A stretch of DNA of 64,000 nt from DASTFY01 sp963829955 (lineage in GTDB: Bacteria; Actinomycetota; Acidimicrobiia; Acidimicrobiales; Ilumatobacteraceae), in contig CAWHKS010000017.1 of NCBI GenBank assembly GCA_963829955.1, positions 186,001-250,000 of the forward strand, written 5' to 3'. The notes beneath the pieces are model-generated. The model did no database searches. It was not told the origin of the DNA and worked only from the letters and a program-made list of their open reading frames with translations. How positions within the stretch are numbered: the stretch's first letter is position 1; every line of letters starts with the position of its first letter. Below are positions 35,779 to 44,583 of this stretch, one piece after another. The position numbers and the translations under genes are program-made.

Positions 35779-36435
35779 ATGACCGCCAGAACACAACCCC
35801 TCGCAAGGAGCTACGACTCGTCAGGCCGGCAGGCGCGTGCGGCCGAAGGCCGGCGGCGGATCCTGGCCGCCGCGCACGACCTGTTCGTGGCCCGCGGGTA
35901 CGCGTGGACGACCATGACCGACATCGCGGCTGCCGCCGGGGTCTCTGCGCCCACGGTGTACGCCGCGGGCACGAAGGCTGCGCTCCTCAAGTCCTGCGTC
36001 GACGTAGCCCTGGCCGGCGATGCCGAACCGGTGGCGATCCTCCACCGGCCGCTGGCGCAGTGGGTGTACGACACCGACGATCCACGCGAGGTCTTGTCCC
36101 GGTACGCGGTGATGATGGGAGAGCTCGGGGCGCGAGCAGCACCGATCTACGACGTCGTGGTGCGCGCCGCTGACTCCGACCCGGGGATCGCTGAACTGCT
36201 TGCCGACCTCGAGCGGCAGCGGTTGCGTGCATCAACGATCCTCGCTGAGGCGATCGCCGCCCGGAGTGGACTTCCCGCGGGTCGCACGGTCGCCGAGGTT
36301 CGTGACACCGTCTGGGTCTGCAACGCCCCTGAGCTGTACGTGACGCTCACCCGCAAGCGGCGCTGGTCCAAGCGGCGGTACGTCGACTGGTCGCGCAACA
36401 CGCTGTTGCAGCTGGTGCTGGCGCCGCCGGCCTGA
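35779..36435 (+). CDS. TetR-family transcriptional regulator
   Basis: A 218-residue TetR regulator. Helix-turn-helix at about residues 25-70 (RRRILAAAHDLFVARGYAWT, TMTDIAAAAGVSAPTVYAAG), then a helical ligand domain (CVDVALAGDAEPVAILHRPL). ATG at 35779. Divergent from an alpha/beta hydrolase, which it probably represses. It shares layout and the VD-x-ALAGD block with the TetR at 15.0 kb, so the two may be paralogues. Confidence 0.9.
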   Translation: MTARTQPLARSYDSSGRQARAAEGRRRILAAAHDLFVARGYAWTTMTDIAAAAGVSAPTVYAAGTKAALLKSCVDVALAGDAEPVAILHRPLAQWVYDTDDPREVLSRYAVMMGELGARAAPIYDVVVRAADSDPGIAELLADLERQRLRASTILAEAIAARSGLPAGRTVAEVRDTVWVCNAPELYVTLTRKRRWSKRRYVDWSRNTLLQLVLAPPA

Positions 36436-37200
36436 TCAGCCCGACATCGAGCGGAGCTCGTCGACCACGGCTTGCCACGCGGGGTTCAGCGGATCGATCA
36501 CCCCGAAGTGCCCGCCCGTGGGCGTGACCACCAAGCGGGTCCCAGGGTGGGCGGCGACGTAGCGCTCGCTGATCACCAGCGGGACGATCGAATCGTTGGC
36601 GCCGTGCACGATGGTCACCGGCACGCCGGGCGTGGGCAGGCGGGTCGGATCCAGGTCGGCCCTGCCGTTTGCCGAGCACCCCAGGAACGCGTGGCAGGCG
36701 CCGTCCCCGAGTTCCATGGCATCGGCCCGTTCGAGGTCGGCCACGGGCGCGAGGGCGACGACACCGATCAGCGTCGGGAGCCTCATCGTGGATGCGGCCA
36801 GCAGGGCGATGTGGCCCCCGGCCGAGTGGCCGGCGACGAGCAGCCGGCCGTCGTGCCGGTCGACGAGCTCCGGGAGCGCGGTCAGGGCCGCCTCGATGTC
36901 AGCGACGAGCACGTCCGGCTGGGCGGGCACGCGCCGATACTCGACGGCCGCGGTGCTCCATCCCGCGGCGGTCAGGGCCGTGCAGAGGGGGCCGGTGTGA
37001 GTGCGGTCGATGCTCGGCCGCCAAAAGCCGCCGTGGATGAACACCAGGAGCGGATGATCTTCGCCGCCCCGTCCGTAGCGGACCTCCGCGACCTGCTCCG
37101 GGTGCGTGCCATAGCCGATGATGGCGTCAGCGGCGGGAGCGACCCGGGTCAGGATCGATCGGTCCTCCTGGTCCACGGCTCCTCCTTCCGGTCTCGTCAC
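36436..37200 (-). CDS. Alpha/beta hydrolase, BD-FAE/kynurenine formamidase-like esterase
   Basis: A 254-residue esterase with oxyanion motif LLVFIHGGFWRPSID, nucleophile Ser in LLVAGHSAGGHIALLAA, acid in VTIVHGANDSIVPL, and His in GGHFGVIDP. The HGGFW box is typical of kynurenine-formamidase-like/BD-FAE esterases. The ATG at 37200 overlaps the stop of a small upstream reading frame by ATGA. Convergent with the TetR gene, with no gap. Confidence 0.88.
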   Translation of the reverse strand: MTRPEGGAVDQEDRSILTRVAPAADAIIGYGTHPEQVAEVRYGRGGEDHPLLVFIHGGFWRPSIDRTHTGPLCTALTAAGWSTAAVEYRRVPAQPDVLVADIEAALTALPELVDRHDGRLLVAGHSAGGHIALLAASTMRLPTLIGVVALAPVADLERADAMELGDGACHAFLGCSANGRADLDPTRLPTPGVPVTIVHGANDSIVPLVISERYVAAHPGTRLVVTPTGGHFGVIDPLNPAWQAVVDELRSMSG

Positions 37201-37358
37201 CGGCCGCGTCTGAACAGCCGTCGTGCCTCCGCTACGGGCGAGACGAGAGCGACGGCGATCGCGCAGTACAGCGCCACCGCGATCTGCAGGAGGAAGCGTT
37301 CAGCGATGGAGTTCCCCACGAACCGGCGAGCACCAGAGCGCGACTCTCCACTCGACAC
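37197..37358 (-). CDS. Possible small membrane protein upstream of the esterase
   Basis: 53 residues from a GTG at 37358: a polar head (SSGESRSGARRFVG) and one hydrophobic helix (FLLQIAVALYCAIAVALVSP) ending in a positive tail RRLFRRGR. The TGA overlaps the esterase ATG (ATGA), which suggests translational coupling. No family recognised. Confidence 0.4.
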   Translation of the reverse strand: MSSGESRSGARRFVGNSIAERFLLQIAVALYCAIAVALVSPVAEARRLFRRGR

Positions 37359-37409
37359 GTCGCGATCATCCCATCTCGTCGAGGCGCTCGGCCGCGCGAC
37401 GATCCGGGG

Positions 37410-37898
37410 GTGCGGATCCGGCCGCTCACCCCCGACGACCAGGTGTGGAAGGTGGACACGCTGGAGCGCGGCTGGGGCTCGACGTCTGTTGCCCGTCTCG
37501 GCGAGCTCATCGACGCCGCGCCGCTCCCCGGGTTCGTAGCGCAGGACGATGATCGCCGCGTCGGACTGCTCACGTACGCCGCCCGCGACGGCGGGATGGA
37601 GATCGTGACGATCGAATCGCTCGTCGAAGGCCTGGGCATCGGCACAGCGTTGATGGATGCGGCACGAGAGCTGGCCACGGCAGGCGGCGCCTCCCGTCTC
37701 TGGCTGGTGACGACGAACGACAACATTCGTGCGATCGGCTTCTACCAGCAATGGGGGATGGACCTCGTGGGTGTGGTCCGCCACGGAGTCACACGATCAC
37801 GCCTGCTCAAGCCGTCGATCCCAATTGTCGGTCAGCACGGGATACCGATGCGGCACGAGTTGGAGTTCGAGCTGGGTCTCAGCCCACCGCCGCGATGA
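37410..37898 (+). CDS. GNAT-family N-acetyltransferase
   Basis: A 162-residue GNAT protein. Acetyl-CoA binding region IESLVEGLGIGTALMDAARE (the Q/R-x-x-G-x-G/A loop appears as EGLGIGTA), then RLWLVTTNDNIRAIGFYQQW. Acceptor unknown. GTG start at 37410. Its last 20 bases overlap the convergent yaaA-like gene. Confidence 0.88.
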   Translation: MRIRPLTPDDQVWKVDTLERGWGSTSVARLGELIDAAPLPGFVAQDDDRRVGLLTYAARDGGMEIVTIESLVEGLGIGTALMDAARELATAGGASRLWLVTTNDNIRAIGFYQQWGMDLVGVVRHGVTRSRLLKPSIPIVGQHGIPMRHELEFELGLSPPPR

Positions 37899-38631
37899 CC
37901 TGCAGCTCCCAGCTCCGGCCGGGGCGCGCCGGTCCCCGCAGGTCCACCTCGAGGTGCTCCGACAGCGCGTTGGCCAGGTCCTCCGGCTCTTGCGGATCGA
38001 CGGCATCGGTGACGATCCGGCGGGCGAGCCGCCCGCGCAAATACCTGGCGTCGTAGGAGGAGGCCCGCAGCTTGACGACGACGGTCCGCTCGGCGAGCTC
38101 ACCGGCGGGCCGCCAGGCCGTCGCGTACTCGGCCGAGCGGCAGTCGACGACGAGCCCCCGGCCGGCCGCCGCCGGCAGCACATCGGCGAGCGGATTCCGC
38201 CAGACGTCGGGGAGGTGCGGCAGCCCGGGCAGGCGCCCGCACATGTTGAGCCGGTAGGCCGGGATGCGGTCGCCCAGACGGACCGCGCCCCATAAGGCGG
38301 AGATGACCACGATCCAGGCCTGGGCCCGCCGGCGCGACGCGGCGTCGAGGTCGGCGAGGCCGAGCCCGGCGTACAGCGGGCCGGCGTACACCGCCCGCGC
38401 TGGCGCGGCCGGTGCCTCGCCGAGCGTCACGTTCGCATGGACGAGGCTGCTGAGGGTGGCCGGCACGTCGAGGCGCCGCAACGCCTCGGGCCCGGCGCTG
38501 ACCTCGGCCAGCGCGTCGAGCACAGCCGAGCGGGTCGGGGCCAGCGCGGGGAACGACAGGCGGGCAGGGTCGAATGGCCTGCCGCGGGGGACCGGCGTCT
38601 TCCTCTCCGACGCCGGGAGCAGGATGAGCAC
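37879..38631 (-). CDS. yaaA: YaaA/UPF0246-family peroxide stress protein
   Basis: A 250-residue YaaA-family protein: MLILLPASERKTPVPRG, ARAVYAGPLYAGLGLADLDA, SALWGAVRLGDRIPAYRLNM, VDCRSAEYATAW and VVVKLRASSYDARYLRGRLA. The E. coli homologue lowers free iron damage during peroxide stress and has DNA-binding ability. Starts at an ATG at 38631, ten bases after the stop of the DUF222-HNH gene. Confidence 0.85.
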   Translation of the reverse strand: MLILLPASERKTPVPRGRPFDPARLSFPALAPTRSAVLDALAEVSAGPEALRRLDVPATLSSLVHANVTLGEAPAAPARAVYAGPLYAGLGLADLDAASRRRAQAWIVVISALWGAVRLGDRIPAYRLNMCGRLPGLPHLPDVWRNPLADVLPAAAGRGLVVDCRSAEYATAWRPAGELAERTVVVKLRASSYDARYLRGRLARRIVTDAVDPQEPEDLANALSEHLEVDLRGPARPGRSWELQVIAAVG

Positions 38632-38640
38632 GTCCCCTTC

Positions 38641-39871
38641 CTACCAGCCGCTGTCCAGCGCGTCGTCGTGGATGACGCGCCAGCGGATGCGGGCGCGTAG
38701 TTCGTCGAGGCGGGTGACCGGGCGGGCGGGGTGTGGGGCGGCGTCGTGATCGTGTAGATCGTGGTGACGGTTGTGGGTGGGGCACTGGAGTCTGCCGTTG
38801 AACTGGCTGGTCTGGCCGCCGCCGGCTGTGGGGGACGATGTGGTCGACGTCGCACTGGTCGGCCGGGACGTCGCACCCGGCGGGGTGCTGGCAGTGCCGG
38901 TCCCGGACCTCGACGGCGCGGCGGACCGCGCCGGTGAACGAGCGGCGGTGGGAGACAGAGACCACCGTGGAGGGCCCGTCGAACAGGATCGTCTCCAGCT
39001 CGGCGGCATCAAGCCAGGGGGCCAGCTGGCGCGGTGTGATGATGGTGCCGTTGGCGAGCTCGCACAGTTCGGTGAACGCGGCGTCTCCAACCAGGACGGT
39101 GAACAACGGTCGGGGTGGGCGGCCGCCGGTGGGGCTGGTGGCTGAGCGTTGGGCCATGACCACCAGAGCCGCGGCGCGGCCGTGCCGCTGCGGTGCGGAG
39201 GGTGCCGGCGCGCTGGTCGGTCAGGTACAGCTCGTGCTCGAGGCGGTGCAGCTCGTCCAGCACCGCGGCGCCGCCGACTGGATCGAGCACCCCACTGACC
39301 ACGACCGCCCCACCGATGGTGGCGGCGGCGTGGAGCTGGACGTCGTCGTAGCGTCGCGCCTTGGAGCTCGGGAAGTTCCACTTCGGCATCGACACGCTGG
39401 CACCAGTAGCCGACCACGCGGACAGCCGGCGCGAACCGCAGCCGCGTGCACTGCTCCACGAGGAACGCCTCGTCCCGGGCCAAGCTGCGCGCCACGGTGA
39501 GCCTGGTTGGCCCGGCCGAGCAGATCGATGTGATCCAGCGAGAGCTCGCCTCGCCCGATCGCGGTCATGGTCGCGGGCAGGCCGCGCTGCTGACGGGCCC
39601 GGCGCATCTCGACCCCGGCGGTGGCCGGCGAGCAGGACGTCTCGCGTGACAGCCGCGCCGCCGCGCTCCTGGACCCGTCCCCAGCCCAGATCCCGCGGGC
39701 ATCCCAACTACTCAACAGACTCGCGGCCACCGCACCCAAGCGAGCCCGCTCCCGCTGCACCGCAACCACGAGGCCATGGACGTCCTCGTCCGTGAGCCCT
39801 GGCGCGTCGAGGACCGCCAACTCGTCGATCGCCTCATGGAGCGCTTCGAGCACCGAGTCCGCCATCGGCAT
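38641..39871 (-). pseudogene. DUF222-HNH endonuclease-like protein, frame broken four times
   Basis: From an ATG near 39871 the DUF222 domain reads MADSVLEALHEAIDELAVLD, then GRGELSLDHIDLLGRANQ. The frame changes near 39.51 kb (LTVARSLARDEAFLVEQCTR), 39.37 kb (HAAATIGGAVVVSGVLDPVG), 39.19 kb (TELCELANGTIITPRQLAPW) and 38.82 kb, ending in the HNH domain CDVDHIVPHS...QFNGRLQCPTHNRHHDLHD and the stop at 38641. DUF222-HNH genes are common in high numbers in actinobacteria, and their role is unclear. Every segment is well conserved, so recent damage or read errors are equally possible. Confidence 0.65.
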
Positions 39872-40052
39872 CGCCTCATCATAGCGAACAAGTGTTCGCT
39901 GCGCAACCCGGCGGAGGGCGAGATCGGCCAGATGGCAGATGTTCGCCGGCGAGCCGGCGCTCACAGTGGGGAGCGTGAGCGAGACTGCCTTCCGAGTTCC
40001 CACACCCTTGTTCGTCGGTGACGGCGACGGCGTGGGGGCGTCGGGAGGGTTC

Positions 40053-43000
40053 GTGCTGCCGACCGGGACCGTGACGTTCCTCATGACGGACATCGAGGGC
40101 TCGACGCGGGCATGGGAGCGTGAGTCGGAGGCGCTGGCTCATGCGGTGCCGAGGCACTACGAGATCCTTGACGAGGCCGTTGCCCTGCACGGTGGCGTCC
40201 GGCCGGTCGAGCAGGGTGAGGGTGACAGCGTCGTCGCCGCGTTCAGCCGGGCGTCGGACGCCGTCGCCGCCGCTGTCACCGCGCAGCGGATGTTGCAAGG
40301 CGAACCGTGGCCCGGCGGGGTCGAGCTGCGGGTGCGGATGGCCCTGCACACCGGCGAGGCGCAACTGCGCGACGAGGGGAACTACTTCGGGTTGGCCGTC
40401 ATCCGCTGCGCCCGCCTCCGCGCCTGTGGGCACGGCGGTCAGGTCCTGGTCTCGGCCGTCACAGCCGGTCTCGTCGCTGACGCCCTTCGGGACAGCATCA
40501 CGCTCCTCGACCTCGGTCGGCATCGCCTGAAGGACCTCGGCCGGCCCGAGCGGATCTGGCAGGTGGCGCATCCCGACCTGGCGCGTGACTTCGCGCCTCT
40601 CCTGTCGCTGGATGCCTTCCGTCACAACCTTCCGCTCCAGCTCACGCCACTGATCGGCCGCCGGACCGAGATCGCCGAGCTCGTCGGTCTCCTGGCCGAG
40701 GAACGGCTCGTGACGCTGACCGGGGCCGGGGGAGTCGGGAAGACCCGGCTGGCGCTGGCGGTGGGGGCCGAACTGCTCGGGAGCTTTCCTGGTGGAGTCT
40801 GGTTCGTGGAGCTCGGGGCGACGAGCGGAGTCGCTTCCGCCGGTCGGGCCACGCTGAAGGTGCTGGGCGCGAGGGAAACGCCCGGCGCCCCACCGGCCGA
40901 CGTGGCGGCCGTCGAGCTCGGTGACGTCGACCGCTCGCTCGTCATCCTGGACAACTGCGAACACCTCCTCGACGAGTGCGCCGACTTCACGACCACCGTC
41001 CTGCGGGCGAACCCCGCCGTGACGGTCCTGGCGACGAGTCGCGAACAGCTCGGCGTGGCCGGGGAGGTGGCCTGGAGGGTGCCGTCTCTCCCGTTGCCGC
41101 CGAGGGACGGGCGGCTTGCGGTCGAGGCTCTGTCGCAGTACGACGCCGTCACCTTGTTCGTGGACAGGGCGCGGCGGGCCCGCCCTTCGTTCTCGGTCGA
41201 CGACGCCAACGCGGCCGCCGTCGCGGAGGTCTGCCATCGCCTGGACGGCATCCCGCTGGCCGTCGAGCTGGCGGCGGCCCGGTGCCGTCACCTGAGCGTG
41301 GATCGGATCGCTTCCGAGCTCGACGACCGCTTCCACCTCCTCACGGGCGGATCGTGGACCGTGATGCCTCGGCAGCAGACGCTGGCCGCCTCGGTGGAGT
41401 GGAGCTTCGACCTGCTCGACGAAGTCGAGCGTCGTGTCCTCCGGCGGCTGGGTGCGTTCGGAGGCGCATTCGCCCTCGAGGCGGCGGAGGCCGTCGTCGC
41501 CGCGCCGGCCGACGTCGACCCCATCGAGGTCTTCGACACCATCAGCCGACTCGTCGACAAGAGCTTGGTCCTCATCGAGGACGCGGACGATGGCTCGCGC
41601 TACCGGTTGCTCGAGACGATCCGCGCGTTCGCCGTGAACCGCGCCCGAGAAGCCGGAGAGCTGGCGCTCCTCCGTGACAGACACGCCCTGTGGTGGTCGT
41701 CACGACTGGAGCAGCTGCGCGTCACCGGCCCGACGGACGACGTCATCGCACTCGTCGACGCCAACCACGACGATCTCATCGCTGCGCTGACCTGGGCCGC
41801 TGGGCGCGACACTGAGCTGGGTCTGCGCCTCCTGTGGCCTCTTGCCCGCGGGTTCCAGGGAACCGGCCGGGCGGGCGAGGCCATGCCAGCCATTGACATC
41901 CTGCTCGCGCCCGATGTCGAGCAGCGATATCCCGAGGCGTGGGCGCGAGCGGCCGTGTCGGCCGCCATCCCGGTGGTCAGCTTCCAAGGTCTGCAGGCCT
42001 TCACGCAGCTCATGGAGCGCTGCGAGGTGGTCGCGCTGGCCATCGGTGACAGCTACCGCGTGGCCATCGCCCGCTGGCTCTTGCGGCAGGGTTCGATCGA
42101 GGCCGGGCGGGAGCTGCAGACCGAGGCGCAACGGGCGAACGAGCCCTATGCCTTTGCGCTCGCCACGGTTCGGCTGGCCGTCGACACCGTCCTCGACGAG
42201 CCCGAGTCGGCGCGGGAGGCGCTCAGGGACGCTCAGGAGGTCGCCTCCGCCTATCCCAGCCGCTACATCCGTGACTTCGCCACCGTCGCCCACGCCCTGC
42301 AGGAGCTGACGTTCGGCGACCTGGCACTTGTCGTCGACGCCGGAAGGGAGCTCGTCGCCAGCGCCACCCGCCCGATCCAGGACTACGGCGAATGGCTGCT
42401 CGCCGTCGGCGGCCTGCTCCGTCGCGACGCGTTGGCCGTGCGTGCCGCCATCGAAGTCGCCGAGCGCGCCGTCGCCCGACGGGAGCCGAGCTCCGAGGCC
42501 CGGTCCGATCTGGTGAGGTACTTCCTGGCCCTGCTCGGCGGCGAGCCGCCACGCGATCGTCCCGAGCTGTCGGCGGCCCCCAACGACTGGCTCGTCGCCC
42601 GTGACCACGCTGATCGAGGCGACGTCGAGGCGGCCCGGGCCGTCGCGGTGTCGCTGCGCGAAGGTGGAGGGACGAGGCGGGCCATGGCCCACGCCGTGAC
42701 CGGCCTGGTCGAGGGGAGTGAGGACGACTGGCACCGTGCCCTCCGGCTGGCTGACGAGCACGGGCTGCGCCTCATCGCGGTCGACGCACTCGAAGCCATC
42801 GCGGCCGCGGCGGCCACCGGCGACAGCTTCACCGAAGCCCTTCGCCTGCTCGGGGCGGCCGACCGGCTCCGTCACGAGACCGGGTACCAGTGGCGCTTCC
42901 CCAGCGAACAGCAGATCAACGAGCGCGCGGTCGTGGTGGCCCGTGAGGCGCTCGGCGAGGCTGCGGACGCGCTCTGGGAGGAGGGCGGCACGCTCACCTG

Positions 43001-43256
43001 GCGGGAGGCCGTCGCATACGCCGAGCGGGCGCGCGGGGAGCGTGCGCGCCCGTGGCACGGATGGGCCAGCCTCACACCGACCGAGCAAAGGGTCGTCGAG
43101 CTGGTAATGGCTGGTCACACCAATCCGGAGATCGCCGAGCGGCTGCTGATGTCCCGCGGCACCGTCAAGACGCACCTCGAGCACGTGTTTGCCAAGACGG
43201 GCTGCCGAAACCGGGCCGAGGTGGCCGTCGCCGCGCTGCAACAGCAGCGGACTTAG
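40053..43256 (+). CDS. Class III cyclase-STAND ATPase-LuxR regulator
   Basis: A 1,067-residue signalling protein, intact. The N-terminal cyclase domain has LPTGTVTFLMTDIEGSTRAW (first metal Asp), EQGEGDSVVAAF (second) and RMALHTGEAQLRDEGNYFGL. Next is an NB-ARC-type ATPase: Walker A LTGAGGVGKTRLAL, Walker B LVILDNCEHLLDE, then CHRLDGIPLAVELAAARCRH. TPR-like helices follow, and a C-terminal LuxR helix-turn-helix (LTPTEQRVVELVMAGHTNPE, MSRGTVKTHLEHVFAKTGCR). The GTG at 40053 is chosen because GGGAGG lies four to five bases before it and the paralogue at 22.5 kb starts at the same point; the frame is open from 39939. It may join ATP or cAMP signalling to transcription. Confidence 0.88.
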   Translation: MLPTGTVTFLMTDIEGSTRAWERESEALAHAVPRHYEILDEAVALHGGVRPVEQGEGDSVVAAFSRASDAVAAAVTAQRMLQGEPWPGGVELRVRMALHTGEAQLRDEGNYFGLAVIRCARLRACGHGGQVLVSAVTAGLVADALRDSITLLDLGRHRLKDLGRPERIWQVAHPDLARDFAPLLSLDAFRHNLPLQLTPLIGRRTEIAELVGLLAEERLVTLTGAGGVGKTRLALAVGAELLGSFPGGVWFVELGATSGVASAGRATLKVLGARETPGAPPADVAAVELGDVDRSLVILDNCEHLLDECADFTTTVLRANPAVTVLATSREQLGVAGEVAWRVPSLPLPPRDGRLAVEALSQYDAVTLFVDRARRARPSFSVDDANAAAVAEVCHRLDGIPLAVELAAARCRHLSVDRIASELDDRFHLLTGGSWTVMPRQQTLAASVEWSFDLLDEVERRVLRRLGAFGGAFALEAAEAVVAAPADVDPIEVFDTISRLVDKSLVLIEDADDGSRYRLLETIRAFAVNRAREAGELALLRDRHALWWSSRLEQLRVTGPTDDVIALVDANHDDLIAALTWAAGRDTELGLRLLWPLARGFQGTGRAGEAMPAIDILLAPDVEQRYPEAWARAAVSAAIPVVSFQGLQAFTQLMERCEVVALAIGDSYRVAIARWLLRQGSIEAGRELQTEAQRANEPYAFALATVRLAVDTVLDEPESAREALRDAQEVASAYPSRYIRDFATVAHALQELTFGDLALVVDAGRELVASATRPIQDYGEWLLAVGGLLRRDALAVRAAIEVAERAVARREPSSEARSDLVRYFLALLGGEPPRDRPELSAAPNDWLVARDHADRGDVEAARAVAVSLREGGGTRRAMAHAVTGLVEGSEDDWHRALRLADEHGLRLIAVDALEAIAAAAATGDSFTEALRLLGAADRLRHETGYQWRFPSEQQINERAVVVAREALGEAADALWEEGGTLTWREAVAYAERARGERARPWHGWASLTPTEQRVVELVMAGHTNPEIAERLLMSRGTVKTHLEHVFAKTGCRNRAEVAVAALQQQRT

Positions 43257-44302
43257 CGGGCGGGGTCGTCCGACGGTCGTTCGAGCTCGACCCGGACACC
43301 GAGCAGGCGAACGGGCCGGAACAGCTCGAACCGATCCAGCACGTCGAGGGAGGCCCGGACCACCTCGGTCGCGTCGGTCGTCGGCTCCGGCAGCTTGCGG
43401 ATCTTGGACCGGGTGAAGAACGTCGCCGTCCGGACCTTGACGGCCACATGCGTCACCCGCCGGCCTTCCGCGACGACGGACGCCGTCACCTCCTCGGCCA
43501 GCCTGGCGACCTGCGCCCGGATCTCGTCCGGGGCGGTGAGGTCGTGCTCGAACGTGTCCTCCCGGCTGCGGGAGCGCGGGACGTGGGGGACGTCCACGAC
43601 GGGGCTGCGGTCCCCGCCCATACCGAGGATCTTCAGGGACGGTCCGATCGTCGGGCCGAAGCGGGCGGCCAGGACGTGGCGGTCCGACGCCGCGAGGTCT
43701 CGCACGGTGTGGATCCCGAGCTCGGCGAGATGGCCGGCCATGCGGCCGCCGATGCCCGAGAGGGCCGTAGCGGGCCGATCGCCCATCGTCTCCAACCACG
43801 TGCGCTGGGTGAGGGTGGCGATGCCGCCGGGCTTCGCGAACCCTGTCGCCGTCTTGGCCTGGAGCTTCGTCTCGCCCACCCCGACCGCGCAGCTGAGGCC
43901 GGTCTCCGTTCGCATGCGCTCCTGCACCTCGCGCGCCAGGGCCTCGGGGTCATCCGTACGGGCTCCGATCAGCGCCTCGTCCCACCCCCACTCCTCAATG
44001 ACGACTGAAGGGAATGACCGGAGCACGGTCATCGCGCGTGCCGACGCCGCCTCGTACGCCGGCTTGTCCGAGGCCAAGAACACCGCGTCCGGACAGCGGC
44101 GGGCGGCCAGCGCGAGCGGCATACCCGACCGCACCCCGAACGCCCTCGCCTCGTAGGAGGCCGTGGCGACCACTTGCCGCAACCGCGCCGGGTTCCCGTC
44201 CCCACCGACCACGACGGGGCGGCCTGCCAGTTCCGGCCGCCGCAGGATCTCCACGGCGGCGAGGAACTGGTCGAGGTCGACGTGGAGGACCCAGTCCTTC
44301 AC
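43253..44302 (-). CDS. dinB: Y-family DNA polymerase IV, DinB2-like (leucine steric gate)
   Basis: A 349-residue Y-family polymerase. The palm motif LHVDLDQFLAAVE has both catalytic Asp residues, but the position usually held by Phe or Tyr (second aromatic of DAFFASVE) is Leu. The second catalytic box is WGWDEALIG in place of the usual SIDEA. Further conserved parts are SYEARAFGVRSGMPLALAAR, SCAVGVGETKLQAKTATGFA (finger/HhH), and a little-finger domain without an obvious C-terminal beta-clamp peptide. In mycobacteria, DinB2 with Leu at this gate incorporates ribonucleotides readily. GTG start at 44302. Stop overlaps the cyclase-LuxR stop. Confidence 0.9.
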   Translation of the reverse strand: MKDWVLHVDLDQFLAAVEILRRPELAGRPVVVGGDGNPARLRQVVATASYEARAFGVRSGMPLALAARRCPDAVFLASDKPAYEAASARAMTVLRSFPSVVIEEWGWDEALIGARTDDPEALAREVQERMRTETGLSCAVGVGETKLQAKTATGFAKPGGIATLTQRTWLETMGDRPATALSGIGGRMAGHLAELGIHTVRDLAASDRHVLAARFGPTIGPSLKILGMGGDRSPVVDVPHVPRSRSREDTFEHDLTAPDEIRAQVARLAEEVTASVVAEGRRVTHVAVKVRTATFFTRSKIRKLPEPTTDATEVVRASLDVLDRFELFRPVRLLGVRVELERPSDDPAR

Positions 44303-44545
44303 GGATCCACCTGCACGCGCCGGACGGTACCGGCGCACGCCGGCTCGACGGGCGGCGGCTCAGCCGGCGAAGGGGATGGCCGGGCGCTCGGGTTGACGGC
44401 GAGGCGCATCCGTCAGGTGACGGGGCGGTCCGGCCTCGCCCGGTCGGACCCCGCTCTACCTCCGTGGAGGCACCGCGGTCGCATTCCCAGCAACGTCAAC
44501 CCGTTCGACAAGTAGCCATCATCCGACCCGGCCCGGGCGCGACTG

Positions 44546-44574
44546 GCCGGCCTCCCGTTCCCCGGGAGGCCGGC
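44546..44574. terminator. Strong hairpin downstream of the 5'-nucleotidase gene
   Basis: A perfect 12-bp stem (GCCGGCCTCCCG / CGGGAGGCCGGC) with a five-base loop, ten bases past the nucleotidase stop on the minus strand. It also lies between that gene and the dinB2 promoter. The remaining 281-base gap (44303-44583) shows no gene. Confidence 0.6.
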
Positions 44575-44583
44575 AGAGGGGCA

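Noticed and set aside
39879..41684. 601-codon minus-strand open frame
   Set aside because: Shadow of the cyclase and ATPase domains on the other strand; composition typical of high-GC antisense frames.
41700..43799. 699-codon minus-strand open frame
   Set aside because: It is antisense to the clearly conserved cyclase-LuxR regulator and part of dinB; Arg/Pro-rich GC-shadow composition and no domain.
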